In this document: in pieces, positions 1-6,606 of the stretch
Layout of the letters: each line of letters starts with the position of its first letter
Position numbering within the stretch: position 1 is the stretch's first letter
Assembly: GCA_020438665.1 (NCBI GenBank)
Contig: JAGQUE010000088.1
Location: 22,107-33,017 of the forward strand
DNA length: 10,911 bases
From: Nocardioidaceae bacterium
GTDB taxonomy: Bacteria > Actinomycetota > Actinomycetes > Propionibacteriales > Nocardioidaceae
Reading direction: 5' to 3'
The notes under the pieces: model-generated
The model's input: the letters and a program-made list of their open reading frames with translations, nothing else
What the model was told of the DNA's origin: nothing
Database searches by the model: none
Translations under genes and position numbers: made by a program

Positions 1-12
1 GCGGTTCGGCAT
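1..12 (-). CDS. Possible start of the next gene of the sugar ABC operon (only 4 codons visible)
   Basis: On the minus strand an ATG lies three bases after the TGA stop of the MalG-type permease and opens Met-Pro-Asn-Arg before the window ends. A GAAGG purine stretch in the last codons of the permease gene sits at a plausible ribosome-binding distance. The tight spacing matches the rest of this operon, so a co-transcribed fourth gene is likely. In such operons this place is often taken by a glycosidase or a LacI-family regulator, but four residues do not allow any assignment. Confidence 0.35.
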
Positions 13-15
13 GGC

Positions 16-894
16 TCAGCCCTTCACCGCGCCCTGGAGGCCGCTGACGATGCGGCGCTGCATGACCAGGAAGAAGACGAGCGCCGGGATCATCGCCAGC
101 GACGTGAACGCGAAGACGCCGGCGGTGTCGGAGGAGTATTGGGAAGAGAAGTCAGCCACCCCGAGGGGCAGCGTCCTCATGTCGCCCTGGAGCAGGAGCA
201 GCGGCAACAGATAGGCATTCCAGGAGCCGACGAAGGCGAGCACGCCGACGGTGATCATGCCGGGCCGCGACAGCGGGACGACGATGCGCCAGAAGAAGCC
301 GATGCGGGAGGCGCCGTCCATGAGGGCGGCCTCCTCGAGCTCGTCGGGAAGCGCCATCAGGAACGGCCGCAGGATCACGACGGTGACCGGCAGCGCGAAC
401 GCCGCCTGCGGCAGGGCAACACCCCACCAGCTGTCACCGAGCTTGAGGTCGCGCGTCACCAGGATGAACAGCGGGATGATCGCGACGGTGGCGGGGAAGA
501 GCAGGCCGACGACGAAGACCATGTAGAGCGGCTCGCGCCAGCGGAAGCGGTAGCGGGCCAGGGGATAGGCGGCCATCAGGCCGAGCACCACGACCAGGGC
601 GGTGGTGATGACCGCGATCACGGTGGAGTTGAGGGCATAGGTCCAGAAGTCACTGCTGGTGAGGACGAACCTGTAGTTCTTCATCGTCCACGGATCGGGG
701 AGCCCGGCGGGCGAGTCGGCCAGCTGGGCGTTGGTGCGGAAGCCGCCGAGGATCGCATAGAGGACGGGACCGAGCGTCAGTGCGACGACGACCAGGGCGA
801 TCGCATAGGTGAGTGGACCGGCCTTGCCGGAGCGCGCCGCCGGGCGGTCCTTGCGGCTCGCCGGGCTGGTGGGTCGGAGCGGGGTGGTCGTCAT
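16..894 (-). CDS. Carbohydrate ABC transporter permease, MalG type
   Basis: This 292-residue inner-membrane protein is one half of the channel of a binding-protein-dependent sugar importer. After a basic, Pro/Ser-rich cytoplasmic N-terminus (about 1-25), a first membrane helix spans about 28-50, followed by several more hydrophobic segments. The family-defining EAA loop, which docks on the ATPase, is at about residues 187-207 (Glu188-Ala-Ala, Asp193-Gly-Ala, Gly199, Pro207). Length and the position of the EAA loop near the C-terminus fit the MalG group. The ATG overlaps the stop of the MalF-type gene as ATGA, with a GAGGGCGG stretch upstream, so the two permeases are translationally coupled. 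The family call is firm. The sugar cannot be read from the sequence. Confidence 0.95.
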   Translation of the reverse strand: MTTTPLRPTSPASRKDRPAARSGKAGPLTYAIALVVVALTLGPVLYAILGGFRTNAQLADSPAGLPDPWTMKNYRFVLTSSDFWTYALNSTVIAVITTALVVVLGLMAAYPLARYRFRWREPLYMVFVVGLLFPATVAIIPLFILVTRDLKLGDSWWGVALPQAAFALPVTVVILRPFLMALPDELEEAALMDGASRIGFFWRIVVPLSRPGMITVGVLAFVGSWNAYLLPLLLLQGDMRTLPLGVADFSSQYSSDTAGVFAFTSLAMIPALVFFLVMQRRIVSGLQGAVKG

Positions 895-1880
895 GTCGCC
901 GCCCTCGTGCCGATGTCACGGGTGTCGCGTCGCAGGACCAGGACCTGATAGAGCACGGCCATCACGAGCGCGACGATGAAGAGAATCACCGAGGCGGCCG
1001 CGGCGATGCCGTAGTTCTGGCGCTTGGTCCCCTCGGTCACCAGGAACGTCGCCATCGTCGTGGTGGCATTGGCGGGCCCGCCGCCGGTGAGGATCCAGAT
1101 CATGTCGAAGGACTGGAGCGACCCGATCATCGACAAGAACGCCCAGACCCGCATGGTCGGGCCGAGCAGGGGGAGGGTGATCCGGCGCTGGATCTGCCAC
1201 CACGAGGCGCCGTCGATCTGGGCGGCTTCGAACAGCTCCTCCGGCACGCCCTGGAGGCCGGCGAGGAGGAGCAGCACGGCCAGGCCGAGATATTTCCAGG
1301 TCAGTACGGCGAAGACGGTGTAGAGCGCGATCTCGGGGGTGCCCAAGAACCCCTGCTCGGGGCCCTGGAGGCCGACCGCGTGGAGCAGCGAGTCGACCAC
1401 GCCGTACTGCGGCTGGAGCAGCTGGAACCAGACGACGCCGGCGATGACCTCGGACAGCACATAGGGGACGAAGATGATCGTGCGCAGGATGCCCTGCCCC
1501 CACATGCTGCGGTTGAGCAGGAGCGCGATGCCGAGCCCGAGCGGCAGCTGGATGAGGACCGACAGCACGACGATCGTCATGTTGTGAGCGAGGGCGTCGG
1601 TGAAGACCTCGTTGTGGAGCACGGTGTCGTAGTTGCGCAGGCCGACGAAGTCGATGAGGGGGCCGAAGCCCTTCCAGCGATAGACCGAGAACTGGACGGC
1701 GCGCAGGATCGGCCACACCACGAACATCAGGAAGAGGGCCAGCGCCGGGCCCGTGAAGAAGAGGACCTCGAGCGCCGTGCGGAGTCGGCGGCGTCGCAGC
1801 GCCGCCCTCCGTCCCGCCGACCGCGCGGCGGCGCGGCCGGTGGGACGGGAGGACTGGGGGACCTTCATGTCTGTTGCCAT
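891..1880 (-). CDS. Carbohydrate ABC transporter permease, MalF/UgpA type
   Basis: This 329-residue inner-membrane permease is the partner of the MalG-type protein. A very Arg/Ala-rich cytoplasmic tail (about 1-36) precedes the first membrane helix (about 37-60), and five further hydrophobic segments follow. The EAA loop is at about 215-238, with Glu218-Ala-Ala and the following Asp-Gly-Ala. I chose the ATG at 1880 (Met-Ala-Thr-Asp) because a G-rich stretch precedes it at ribosome-binding distance. The Met four codons later has none, and the open frame upstream only reads antisense through codons of the binding-protein gene. It starts 26 bases after the binding-protein stop and ends in a 4-bp overlap with the next permease. 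No ATPase gene is in the window, so this importer may use a shared ATPase encoded elsewhere (MsiK/UgpC type), as is common in actinobacteria. Confidence 0.94.
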   Translation of the reverse strand: MATDMKVPQSSRPTGRAAARSAGRRAALRRRRLRTALEVLFFTGPALALFLMFVVWPILRAVQFSVYRWKGFGPLIDFVGLRNYDTVLHNEVFTDALAHNMTIVVLSVLIQLPLGLGIALLLNRSMWGQGILRTIIFVPYVLSEVIAGVVWFQLLQPQYGVVDSLLHAVGLQGPEQGFLGTPEIALYTVFAVLTWKYLGLAVLLLLAGLQGVPEELFEAAQIDGASWWQIQRRITLPLLGPTMRVWAFLSMIGSLQSFDMIWILTGGGPANATTTMATFLVTEGTKRQNYGIAAAASVILFIVALVMAVLYQVLVLRRDTRDIGTRAAT

Positions 1881-1906
1881 GCCGGTCCCCCCGTCGTCGG
1901 CAGCCG

Positions 1907-3196
1907 TCACTTCTCGGCGTCGGCTGCCGTCTGCGTCGCGTCGACGATGTCCTGAGGACTGGCGTCCCCGGCGAACATCAGGGCGATCTCGTCGTTCATC
2001 GCGCCACCGACGGAGGCGCCGAACGCGGTGTCGAAGTAGAGCTGGACATAGGGTGCCGAGTCGCGGACCTGGAGCAGCGAGGCCAGCGCCGGGTCGGCCA
2101 CGGAGGACGTGGCGGCCGGGTTGGTCGGCAGGCCCATGCTGTTCTCGGCGAAGCCCTGCTGGACCTCGTCGGAGAGCAGGTATTCGACGAAGTCGACGGC
2201 CTCGTCGGGCGCGTCGGCCGACAGGGCCCATGCGTCACCGCCACCGAGCGCGGCGGCCTGGTCGCCCTGACCGCCGTCGACGGCCGGGAAGGCGAACCAG
2301 CCGAGGTCATCGCCCAGGCCCTTGCCGTCCTCGGTGAGGCCCTGCATCACACCGGGCTCCCAGTGGCCCTGCATCTCGGCCGCGACCTTGCCGGTGGCCA
2401 GCAGGCCGGAGGCGCTGGTCGGGCCGCTCTGGGCGGGGGTGGAGAGGAAGCCCTTGTTGAAGGGCTCGGCGGCGATGAGGGTCTGGAGGTCCTCGCCGGC
2501 CTTGACGAAGCACGGGTCGGAGAAGTCGAGGCTGGTGACCGCGCTGCTCAGCACGTCCTGGCTGCACTCGCGCATCGCGAAGTAGTACCAGTAGTGGGCG
2601 GCCGGCCACTTGTCGCCGGCGCCGACGGAGAGCGGCTCCATCCCGGCGGCCTTGAGCTTGTCGATGGCGGCGTACATCTCGGTCCAGTTGGTCGGGGTCG
2701 CGGTGATGCCGGCCTCCTCGAACATCGCCTTGTTGTACCAGATGCCCACGACGCCGACCGAGAACGGCAGGCCATAGGTCTTGTCGTCGACCTGCCAGCC
2801 GGCGACGGAGCCGCCCAGCGTGGCGATCGTGTCGGCGGCCTTGTCGGTGAGGTCCATCGTGAGACCCGCCTCGACGTGGTCGGCGAGCTCGCCGCCGCCT
2901 CGCTCCATGTAGATGTCGGGAGCCTCACCGCTCTGGAACATGGCGTCGAGCTTGGTCAGCATGTCCTCGTGCTGCATCGCGGTGATCTCGATGGTGACGC
3001 CGGGGTGGTCCGCCTCGAAGTCCTTGGCGACCTGCTCGTAGTAGGCCTTGCCGGGGTCGGTGTTGGAGTTGTGCAGCCAGGTGATGGTCACCCCGTCGCC
3101 TGAGTCCGCGGTGTCACCTCCTCCGGAACCGCAAGCGCCCAGCAGGGCGACCGCGGCACCGATGGCCATCACTCGCAGGAACGGCGTCCTCGTCAT
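1907..3196 (-). CDS. Sugar ABC transporter substrate-binding lipoprotein (family 1 extracellular solute-binding protein)
   Basis: This 429-residue lipoprotein captures sugar outside the membrane and delivers it to the two permeases encoded just downstream. The N-terminus is a lipoprotein signal: basic Thr-Arg residues, a hydrophobic stretch, then the lipobox Leu19-Gly-Ala-Cys22, followed by a flexible Gly/Ser/Asp linker. The mature part has the usual family 1 pattern: a first strand reading Thr-Trp-Leu-His, an 'F..D.PGV.IE' segment, a conserved 'APDIY' segment, and many aromatic residues suited to stacking on sugar rings. The ATG at 3196 is preceded by GAGGAG at a 7-base spacing, which fixes the start. 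It is the first gene of the operon and faces the palindromic operator upstream. The ligand is unknown. A glucose disaccharide is attractive because of the GH65 phosphorylase nearby, but that is only inference. Confidence 0.95.
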   Translation of the reverse strand: MTRTPFLRVMAIGAAVALLGACGSGGGDTADSGDGVTITWLHNSNTDPGKAYYEQVAKDFEADHPGVTIEITAMQHEDMLTKLDAMFQSGEAPDIYMERGGGELADHVEAGLTMDLTDKAADTIATLGGSVAGWQVDDKTYGLPFSVGVVGIWYNKAMFEEAGITATPTNWTEMYAAIDKLKAAGMEPLSVGAGDKWPAAHYWYYFAMRECSQDVLSSAVTSLDFSDPCFVKAGEDLQTLIAAEPFNKGFLSTPAQSGPTSASGLLATGKVAAEMQGHWEPGVMQGLTEDGKGLGDDLGWFAFPAVDGGQGDQAAALGGGDAWALSADAPDEAVDFVEYLLSDEVQQGFAENSMGLPTNPAATSSVADPALASLLQVRDSAPYVQLYFDTAFGASVGGAMNDEIALMFAGDASPQDIVDATQTAADAEK

Positions 3197-3203
3197 CGTG
3201 GTG

Positions 3204-3209
3204 CTCCTC
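3204..3209 (-). promoter_or_regulatory. Ribosome binding site of the substrate-binding protein gene
   Basis: GAGGAG on the minus strand lies seven bases before the ATG at 3196. It is the strongest Shine-Dalgarno match in the operon, consistent with the high expression usual for binding proteins. Confidence 0.75.
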
Positions 3210-3234
3210 GTCGTGGGAGGGATGTCTCACAGCC

Positions 3235-3264
3235 ACGCTGGCACTTGGCTGTGGAATGTGTCAA
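3235..3264 (-). promoter_or_regulatory. Candidate promoter of the sugar ABC operon
   Basis: A perfect TTGACA (minus strand, 3264 to 3259) lies between the palindromic operator and the binding-protein gene. With an 18-base spacer the -10 position reads CAGCGT (3240 to 3235), which keeps only the second A and the last T of the consensus. The -35 is convincing and the -10 is weak, so the exact transcription start is uncertain. The palindrome sits just upstream of the -35. Confidence 0.4.
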
Positions 3265-3271
3265 TCGTTGT

Positions 3272-3285
3272 CGATAACGTTATCG
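3272..3285. promoter_or_regulatory. LacI-family-type palindromic operator in the divergent intergenic region
   Basis: CGATAACGTTATCG is a perfect 14-bp palindrome with a central CG, flanked by a further matching GTT/AAC pair (3267-3269 and 3288-3290). A/T-rich half-sites around a central CG are the hallmark of operators bound by LacI/GalR-family repressors, which commonly control sugar ABC operons. It lies eight bases upstream of the TTGACA for the leftward operon. It also overlaps TATCGT (3281-3286), a possible rightward -10 for the deacetylase-like gene, so one repressor could control both directions. No regulator gene is in the window. Confidence 0.7.
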
Positions 3286-3312
3286 TAAACGTGACTCAGG
3301 ACACAACGAGTG

Positions 3313-3319
3313 GGAGGAG
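3313..3319 (+). promoter_or_regulatory. Ribosome binding site that fixes the GTG start of the NodB-like gene
   Basis: GGAGGAG ends seven bases before the GTG at 3327. The open frame continues far upstream, but the upstream part lies antisense in the binding-protein gene, so this site decides the start. Confidence 0.75.
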
Positions 3320-3326
3320 CGGTGCC

Positions 3327-3974
3327 GTGACGGTCAGCGTGGAGCCGGTCCTCGGGGCAGCGGGCGGCGTGCTCGGGGGGTCGTCGCGCGTCGCCGCCCT
3401 CACCGTCGACGACGGACCCAACGGCGACACCACGGCCGCCCTGCTCGACCTGCTCGCCGCACTCGGGGTCCCGGCCGTGTTCTGCCTGGTCGGCGGCAAC
3501 CTGGGGCGCCGCCACGACACCCTCGTGCGCCGGATGGTGGCCGAGGGCCACCTCGTCGCCAACCACGGCATGACCTATGCCGACATGGGGACCTGGCCGC
3601 CCGACCTCGTCGAACGAGACCTCACCGCCGTCAACACCCTCATCCGGCGCGCCCTTGGCGACCCCGCCGCGCCGATCCCCTACTTCCGCGCCCCCAACGG
3701 CAGCTGGGGTCACACCGCCGAGGTCGCGTGTCGCCTGGGGCTGCAGCCGCTCGGCGTCGTCAACACCATCGGCGACTGGGAGACCCAGGACGAGGCGACG
3801 CTCACCACAAGGCTCCGCGAGGCCATCCGGCCCGGGGAGCTCTTCGTCGTCCACGACGGGGGCGGCGACCGCCGCAGCACGGTCGCCGCCCTCCGCGCCG
3901 TACTCACCGAGCGGCTGGCCGACGGCTGGCGCTTCACTCTCCCCGCCGGCCCCTTTGTCGCTGGGAGGTCCTAG
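3327..3974 (+). CDS. NodB-fold polysaccharide deacetylase family protein with one metal histidine replaced
   Basis: This 215-residue protein has the five motifs of carbohydrate esterase family 4 in order. Motif 1 is Thr26-Val-Asp28-Asp29-Gly-Pro. Motif 2 is the Asn79-His80 segment. Motif 3 is Arg121-Ala-Pro-Asn-Gly125. A motif 4 region lies near Asp150-Trp151. Motif 5 is Val-His176-Asp-Gly-Gly-Gly. Family enzymes remove N- or O-acetyl groups from chitin, peptidoglycan or other glycans using a metal held by one Asp and two His. Here motif 2 reads His80-Gly-Met-Thr-Tyr84, so the second histidine of the usual His-x-x-x-His is Tyr, while the catalytic Asp28 and His176 remain. The start is a GTG with an excellent upstream GGAGGAG. 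From this start there is no signal peptide or membrane segment, unlike most family members, which act outside the cell. It is transcribed divergently from the sugar importer across a shared operator. The substrate is unknown. Confidence 0.85.
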   Translation: MTVSVEPVLGAAGGVLGGSSRVAALTVDDGPNGDTTAALLDLLAALGVPAVFCLVGGNLGRRHDTLVRRMVAEGHLVANHGMTYADMGTWPPDLVERDLTAVNTLIRRALGDPAAPIPYFRAPNGSWGHTAEVACRLGLQPLGVVNTIGDWETQDEATLTTRLREAIRPGELFVVHDGGGDRRSTVAALRAVLTERLADGWRFTLPAGPFVAGRS

Positions 3975-3978
3975 GAGT

Positions 3979-4026
3979 CGGCTGCCCCGGCGACCAGGTC
4001 CCATGACGTCCGAGAGTGGGCAGCCG
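3979..4026 (+). terminator. Weak inverted repeat after the NodB-like gene
   Basis: A 9-bp inverted repeat (CGGCTGCCC at 3979-3987 pairing with GGGCAGCCG at 4018-4026) follows the NodB-like stop by four bases. The loop is about 30 bases and there is no T-tract, so it is at best a weak terminator. Confidence 0.2.
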
Positions 4027-4071
4027 CCCACGGGGGGTCTGGTCCTCCTTTCGGCCGAGTGGGGTGGCAGG

Positions 4072-4077
4072 CATGAT
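4072..4077 (+). promoter_or_regulatory. Possible -10 element for a leaderless transcript of the hydroxylase gene
   Basis: CATGAT matches the -10 consensus at four positions, including the key second A and last T, and ends six bases before the GTG at 4084. That spacing would start the transcript at the start codon itself. Leaderless transcripts are common in actinobacteria, and no clear Shine-Dalgarno precedes this GTG. The -35 region is poor. Confidence 0.3.
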
Positions 4078-4083
4078 GGGCGG

Positions 4084-5316
4084 GTGAAGGTCGACCTGAC
4101 GGTGGCAGCGATCCCGGCGTTCTTCGGGGCGATGGGGGCGGAATATCTCTGGCAGAAGCGTCACCCGGTCCCGGCGGGGACCCGCGCGGGCGACTACCAG
4201 CTCCACGACACCCTCGCGAGCCTGTCGATGGGCGTCGGCAGCCTGATCGCGCCGTACGTCGCCAAGAAGGTGCTCGACCCGGTCACCCCAGGGGTCGGTC
4301 GCTTTGCCAAGGTCCTGCTCGGCATCGGGGCGGTGACCGCGGTCGCGACGACGATCGGTGACGTCGTACGACGCCGGCTGCGCGACGGCTCGCTGCCCGA
4401 GCCGCAGACCGTGCCCGCCCACGTGCGCGAGGCCCAGGAGGAGCTGGCCCGGCTGAGGCAGGCCCCGGCGAGTGGACGCAGCTCCCACCTCGACGGGCCA
4501 GCACCGACACCTCGGCGGACACAAACGGGCACCTCGGCGGGCACGACCGGGCACCTCGGGGGGAGGGTGCATGCGGGGCTGGCGGTCAGCGCGGTGTTCT
4601 CGGCGTCCCTGGTGGCGTCGACGACCTGGGCGGTGATGACGAGCGGGAAGCGGCTCTTCGAGAAGTCGCCGGCCGACCTCGGGACCGGCAAGCTCGCGTG
4701 GACGGTGGCGATCGTCGGGTGGGACTTCCTCTACTACTGGAACCACCGGTTCAGCCACGAGTCACGCTGGCTGTGGGCCGTCCACGTCACCCATCACTCC
4801 AGCGAGCGCTACAACCTCTCGACCGCGCTGCGGCAGTCGGTGGCGGAAAGCCTGACGACGAACGTGCCCTATGGCGCGCTCGCTCTGCTCGGCGTACGAC
4901 CGGCCCTGATCGAGCAGGCGCGCGGGCTCAACCTGCTCTACCAGTTCTGGGTGCACACCGAGGCGATCCGCAAGATCGGCCGCGTCGAGGAGGTGCTCAA
5001 CAGCCCGTCGCACCACCGGGTGCATCACGGCTCCAACCGGCAATACCTCGATCGCAACCACGGCGGCATCCTGATCATCTGGGACAAGCTGTTCGGGACC
5101 TTCGAGCCGGAGGACGAGCCGGTCGTCTATGGGCTGACCAAGAACATCAACTCCTTCAACCCGGCCGTGATCGCCACCCACGAGTGGCGCGACATCGCCG
5201 AGGACATCGCGTCGGCGACGACGTGGCGCGACCGGTGGTCGTTCCTGCTGCGCAAGCCGGGTTGGGCCTATGCCCGGCGCGGCGAGCTCGCGACGCCCGC
5301 GAGCGTGGCGGCATGA
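4084..5316 (+). CDS. Sterol desaturase / fatty acid hydroxylase superfamily membrane protein, alkylglycerol-monooxygenase-like
   Basis: This 410-residue integral membrane protein belongs to the di-iron fatty acid hydroxylase superfamily. Its histidine boxes are His221-Arg-Phe-Ser-His225, His234-Val-Thr-His237-His238 and His311-Arg-Val-His314-His315, with His291 also conserved in position. Text such as 'HHSSERYNLSTALRQS', 'PSHHRVHHG' and 'SFNP' resembles the alkylglycerol monooxygenase (TMEM195) branch, which hydroxylates ether lipids, although other lipid substrates are possible. Hydrophobic segments lie at about 5-23, 43-60, 74-95, 165-187 and 204-219. Between the second pair is a Pro/Thr/Gly-rich linker (about 127-165) built from a 22-bp DNA tandem repeat. 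The GTG at 4084 starts directly at the first membrane segment. An in-frame ATG at 4003 would add 27 polar residues and has no better ribosome site. The stop overlaps the amidohydrolase start by 4 bp. Confidence 0.9.
   Translation: MKVDLTVAAIPAFFGAMGAEYLWQKRHPVPAGTRAGDYQLHDTLASLSMGVGSLIAPYVAKKVLDPVTPGVGRFAKVLLGIGAVTAVATTIGDVVRRRLRDGSLPEPQTVPAHVREAQEELARLRQAPASGRSSHLDGPAPTPRRTQTGTSAGTTGHLGGRVHAGLAVSAVFSASLVASTTWAVMTSGKRLFEKSPADLGTGKLAWTVAIVGWDFLYYWNHRFSHESRWLWAVHVTHHSSERYNLSTALRQSVAESLTTNVPYGALALLGVRPALIEQARGLNLLYQFWVHTEAIRKIGRVEEVLNSPSHHRVHHGSNRQYLDRNHGGILIIWDKLFGTFEPEDEPVVYGLTKNINSFNPAVIATHEWRDIAEDIASATTWRDRWSFLLRKPGWAYARRGELATPASVAA
4486..4562 (+). repeat. 22-bp tandem repeat (about 3.5 copies) inside the hydroxylase gene
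   Basis: Units begin at 4486, 4508, 4530 and 4552, each with CACCTCG. Copies 2 and 3 are most alike (CACCTCGGCGG, then a variable ACA/GCAC segment, then a shared CGGG end). Copy 1 is more diverged, and the fourth is partial. The unit is not a multiple of three, but three units make 66 bases, so the frame is restored: His135-Leu and His157-Leu start the first and fourth copies in the same frame, and the middle copies are read in the other two frames. It encodes a low-complexity linker between two membrane regions. Confidence 0.8.
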
Positions 5317-6572
5317 CCGCGGCGTCCGTCGTCATCACCGGCGTGGCCGACCCGGAGATGCTGGCCGCGCTCTATCGCGACCTGCACGCCCATCCGGAGC
5401 TGTCGTTCCAGGAGACGCGGACGGCCGGGATCGCGGCAGAGTCCCTGCGGGCGCTGGGCTTTGAGGTCACGACCGGTGTCGGTCGCACCGGTGTCGTCGG
5501 GGTGATGCGTCGGGGCGACGGGCCGACGGTGCTGGTGCGCGCAGACATGGACGCGCTGCCGGTCGAGGAGCGGACCGGGCTCGACTATGCGTCGACGGCG
5601 CGTGGCATCGACCCCGACGGCAACGACGTCGGCGTGATGCACGCGTGCGGCCATGACATGCACGTCACCTGCCTGCTGGGCGCGGCTGCCGAGCTCGCCG
5701 CCGACCCGTCGTGGCGCGGCACACTGCAGCTGGTCGTCCAGCCGGCCGAGGAGCTCGGCCAGGGCGCACGGGCGATGATCGACGACGGCTTCTATGAACG
5801 GTTCGGCCGCCCCGATGTCGTCCTCGGCCAGCACGTCGCGCCGCTGCCAGCGGGCGCGCTCGGGCTGCACGCAGGGCCGGCCTTCGCGGCGTACGACGCC
5901 CTCAAGGTGACGCTGCACGGGACAGGCGGCCACGGCTCACGCCCCGAGACGACCGTCGACCCGGTCGTGATGGCGGCGGCGGTCGTGATGAGGCTGCAGG
6001 GCGTCGTGTCGCGCGAGGTCGCCGGCGGCGAGACCGCGGTCGTGACCGTCGGGACGCTGCACGCCGGGACCAAGGTCAACATCATCCCGGATGACGCGGT
6101 GCTCGAGATCAGCGTGCGCAGCTATGACGTCCATGTGCGGGCCCGGGTGATGGCCGCGATCGAGCGGATCATCAACGCGGAGGCCGCCGCATCGGGCGCG
6201 ACGCAGGCGCCTGACATCGAGTCGACGGAGTCGTTCCCGATGCTGCGCAACGACCCCGACGCGTGTGCGCGGACGGCTGGTGCGCTCGGCCGGGCCGGCA
6301 TGGTCGTCGACCCCGGGCCGGTCACCGGCAGCGAGGACGTCGGGTTGTTCGCCGACGAGGCCGGGGTGCCGTGTGTCTATTGGGTGTTGGGTGGTGCCGA
6401 CCCGGCGCTGTTCCGGGAGGCCTCCGGACTGGAGGAGATGGGGCGGATCTTCGCCGGGCTCCCGTCCAACCACTCGCCGCTCTATGCCCCGGTCGTCCAC
6501 CCGACGATCGACGTCGGCGTCCGGGCGCTCGTGGTCGCGGCCACGGAGTGGCTCGGGTCGGCGTCGGCCTGA
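5313..6572 (+). CDS. M20D family metal-dependent amidohydrolase (hippurate hydrolase / IAA-amino-acid hydrolase type)
   Basis: This 419-residue cytosolic hydrolase cleaves an amide bond, typically in an N-acyl amino acid. The M20D motifs are complete: His25-x-His27-Pro-Glu-Leu-Ser-Phe-Gln-Glu, Arg76-Ala-Asp-Met-Asp80-Ala-Leu-Pro, the metal-binding His110-Ala-Cys112-Gly-His114-Asp-Met-His117, the catalytic/metal pair Glu146-Glu147, His175, a Gly-Thr-Gly-Gly-His-Gly-Ser-Arg-Pro segment that begins the dimerisation/lid domain, and near the C-terminus Ser-Glu-Asp-Val and Asn-His-Ser-Pro-Leu-Tyr. The length is normal for the family. Its ATG overlaps the hydroxylase stop (ATGA) and has only a weak ribosome site, so it probably depends on translation of the upstream gene. 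The actual substrate is not evident. The coupling to a lipid hydroxylase would allow a lipid N-acyl amide, but this is speculation. Confidence 0.93.
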   Translation: MTAASVVITGVADPEMLAALYRDLHAHPELSFQETRTAGIAAESLRALGFEVTTGVGRTGVVGVMRRGDGPTVLVRADMDALPVEERTGLDYASTARGIDPDGNDVGVMHACGHDMHVTCLLGAAAELAADPSWRGTLQLVVQPAEELGQGARAMIDDGFYERFGRPDVVLGQHVAPLPAGALGLHAGPAFAAYDALKVTLHGTGGHGSRPETTVDPVVMAAAVVMRLQGVVSREVAGGETAVVTVGTLHAGTKVNIIPDDAVLEISVRSYDVHVRARVMAAIERIINAEAAASGATQAPDIESTESFPMLRNDPDACARTAGALGRAGMVVDPGPVTGSEDVGLFADEAGVPCVYWVLGGADPALFREASGLEEMGRIFAGLPSNHSPLYAPVVHPTIDVGVRALVVAATEWLGSASA

Positions 6573-6606
6573 CGTCGTACGTGATGGGCCACTTCTCGAC
6601 CTAACC

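Noticed and set aside
813..1955. Plus-strand open frame (380 codons) opposite the permease genes
   Set aside because: Its composition is dominated by Glu, Asp, Arg and Gly with no hydrophobic core. It is the antisense shadow of the MalF gene and spans the gene boundaries.
1881..2231. N-terminal extension of the MalF-type permease frame
   Set aside because: The extension lies inside the binding-protein gene in another frame and is Arg/Gly-rich. The ATG at 1880 has proper spacing and gives a normal family length.
3048..3326. Upstream extension of the NodB-like frame, which might seem to add an N-terminal domain
   Set aside because: It runs antisense through the start of the binding-protein gene and through the operator region. 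The GGAGGAG-GTG at 3313-3329 is a clear start, and no signal peptide is gained.
3261..4031. Minus-strand open frame (256 codons) opposite the NodB-like gene
   Set aside because: It is the antisense shadow of a gene with recognisable family 4 esterase motifs, and its own translation has no recognisable domain.
4486..4562. Possible CRISPR-like array
   Set aside because: The 22-bp units abut with no spacers, lie inside a coding gene, and have no cas genes nearby. They are a simple tandem repeat.
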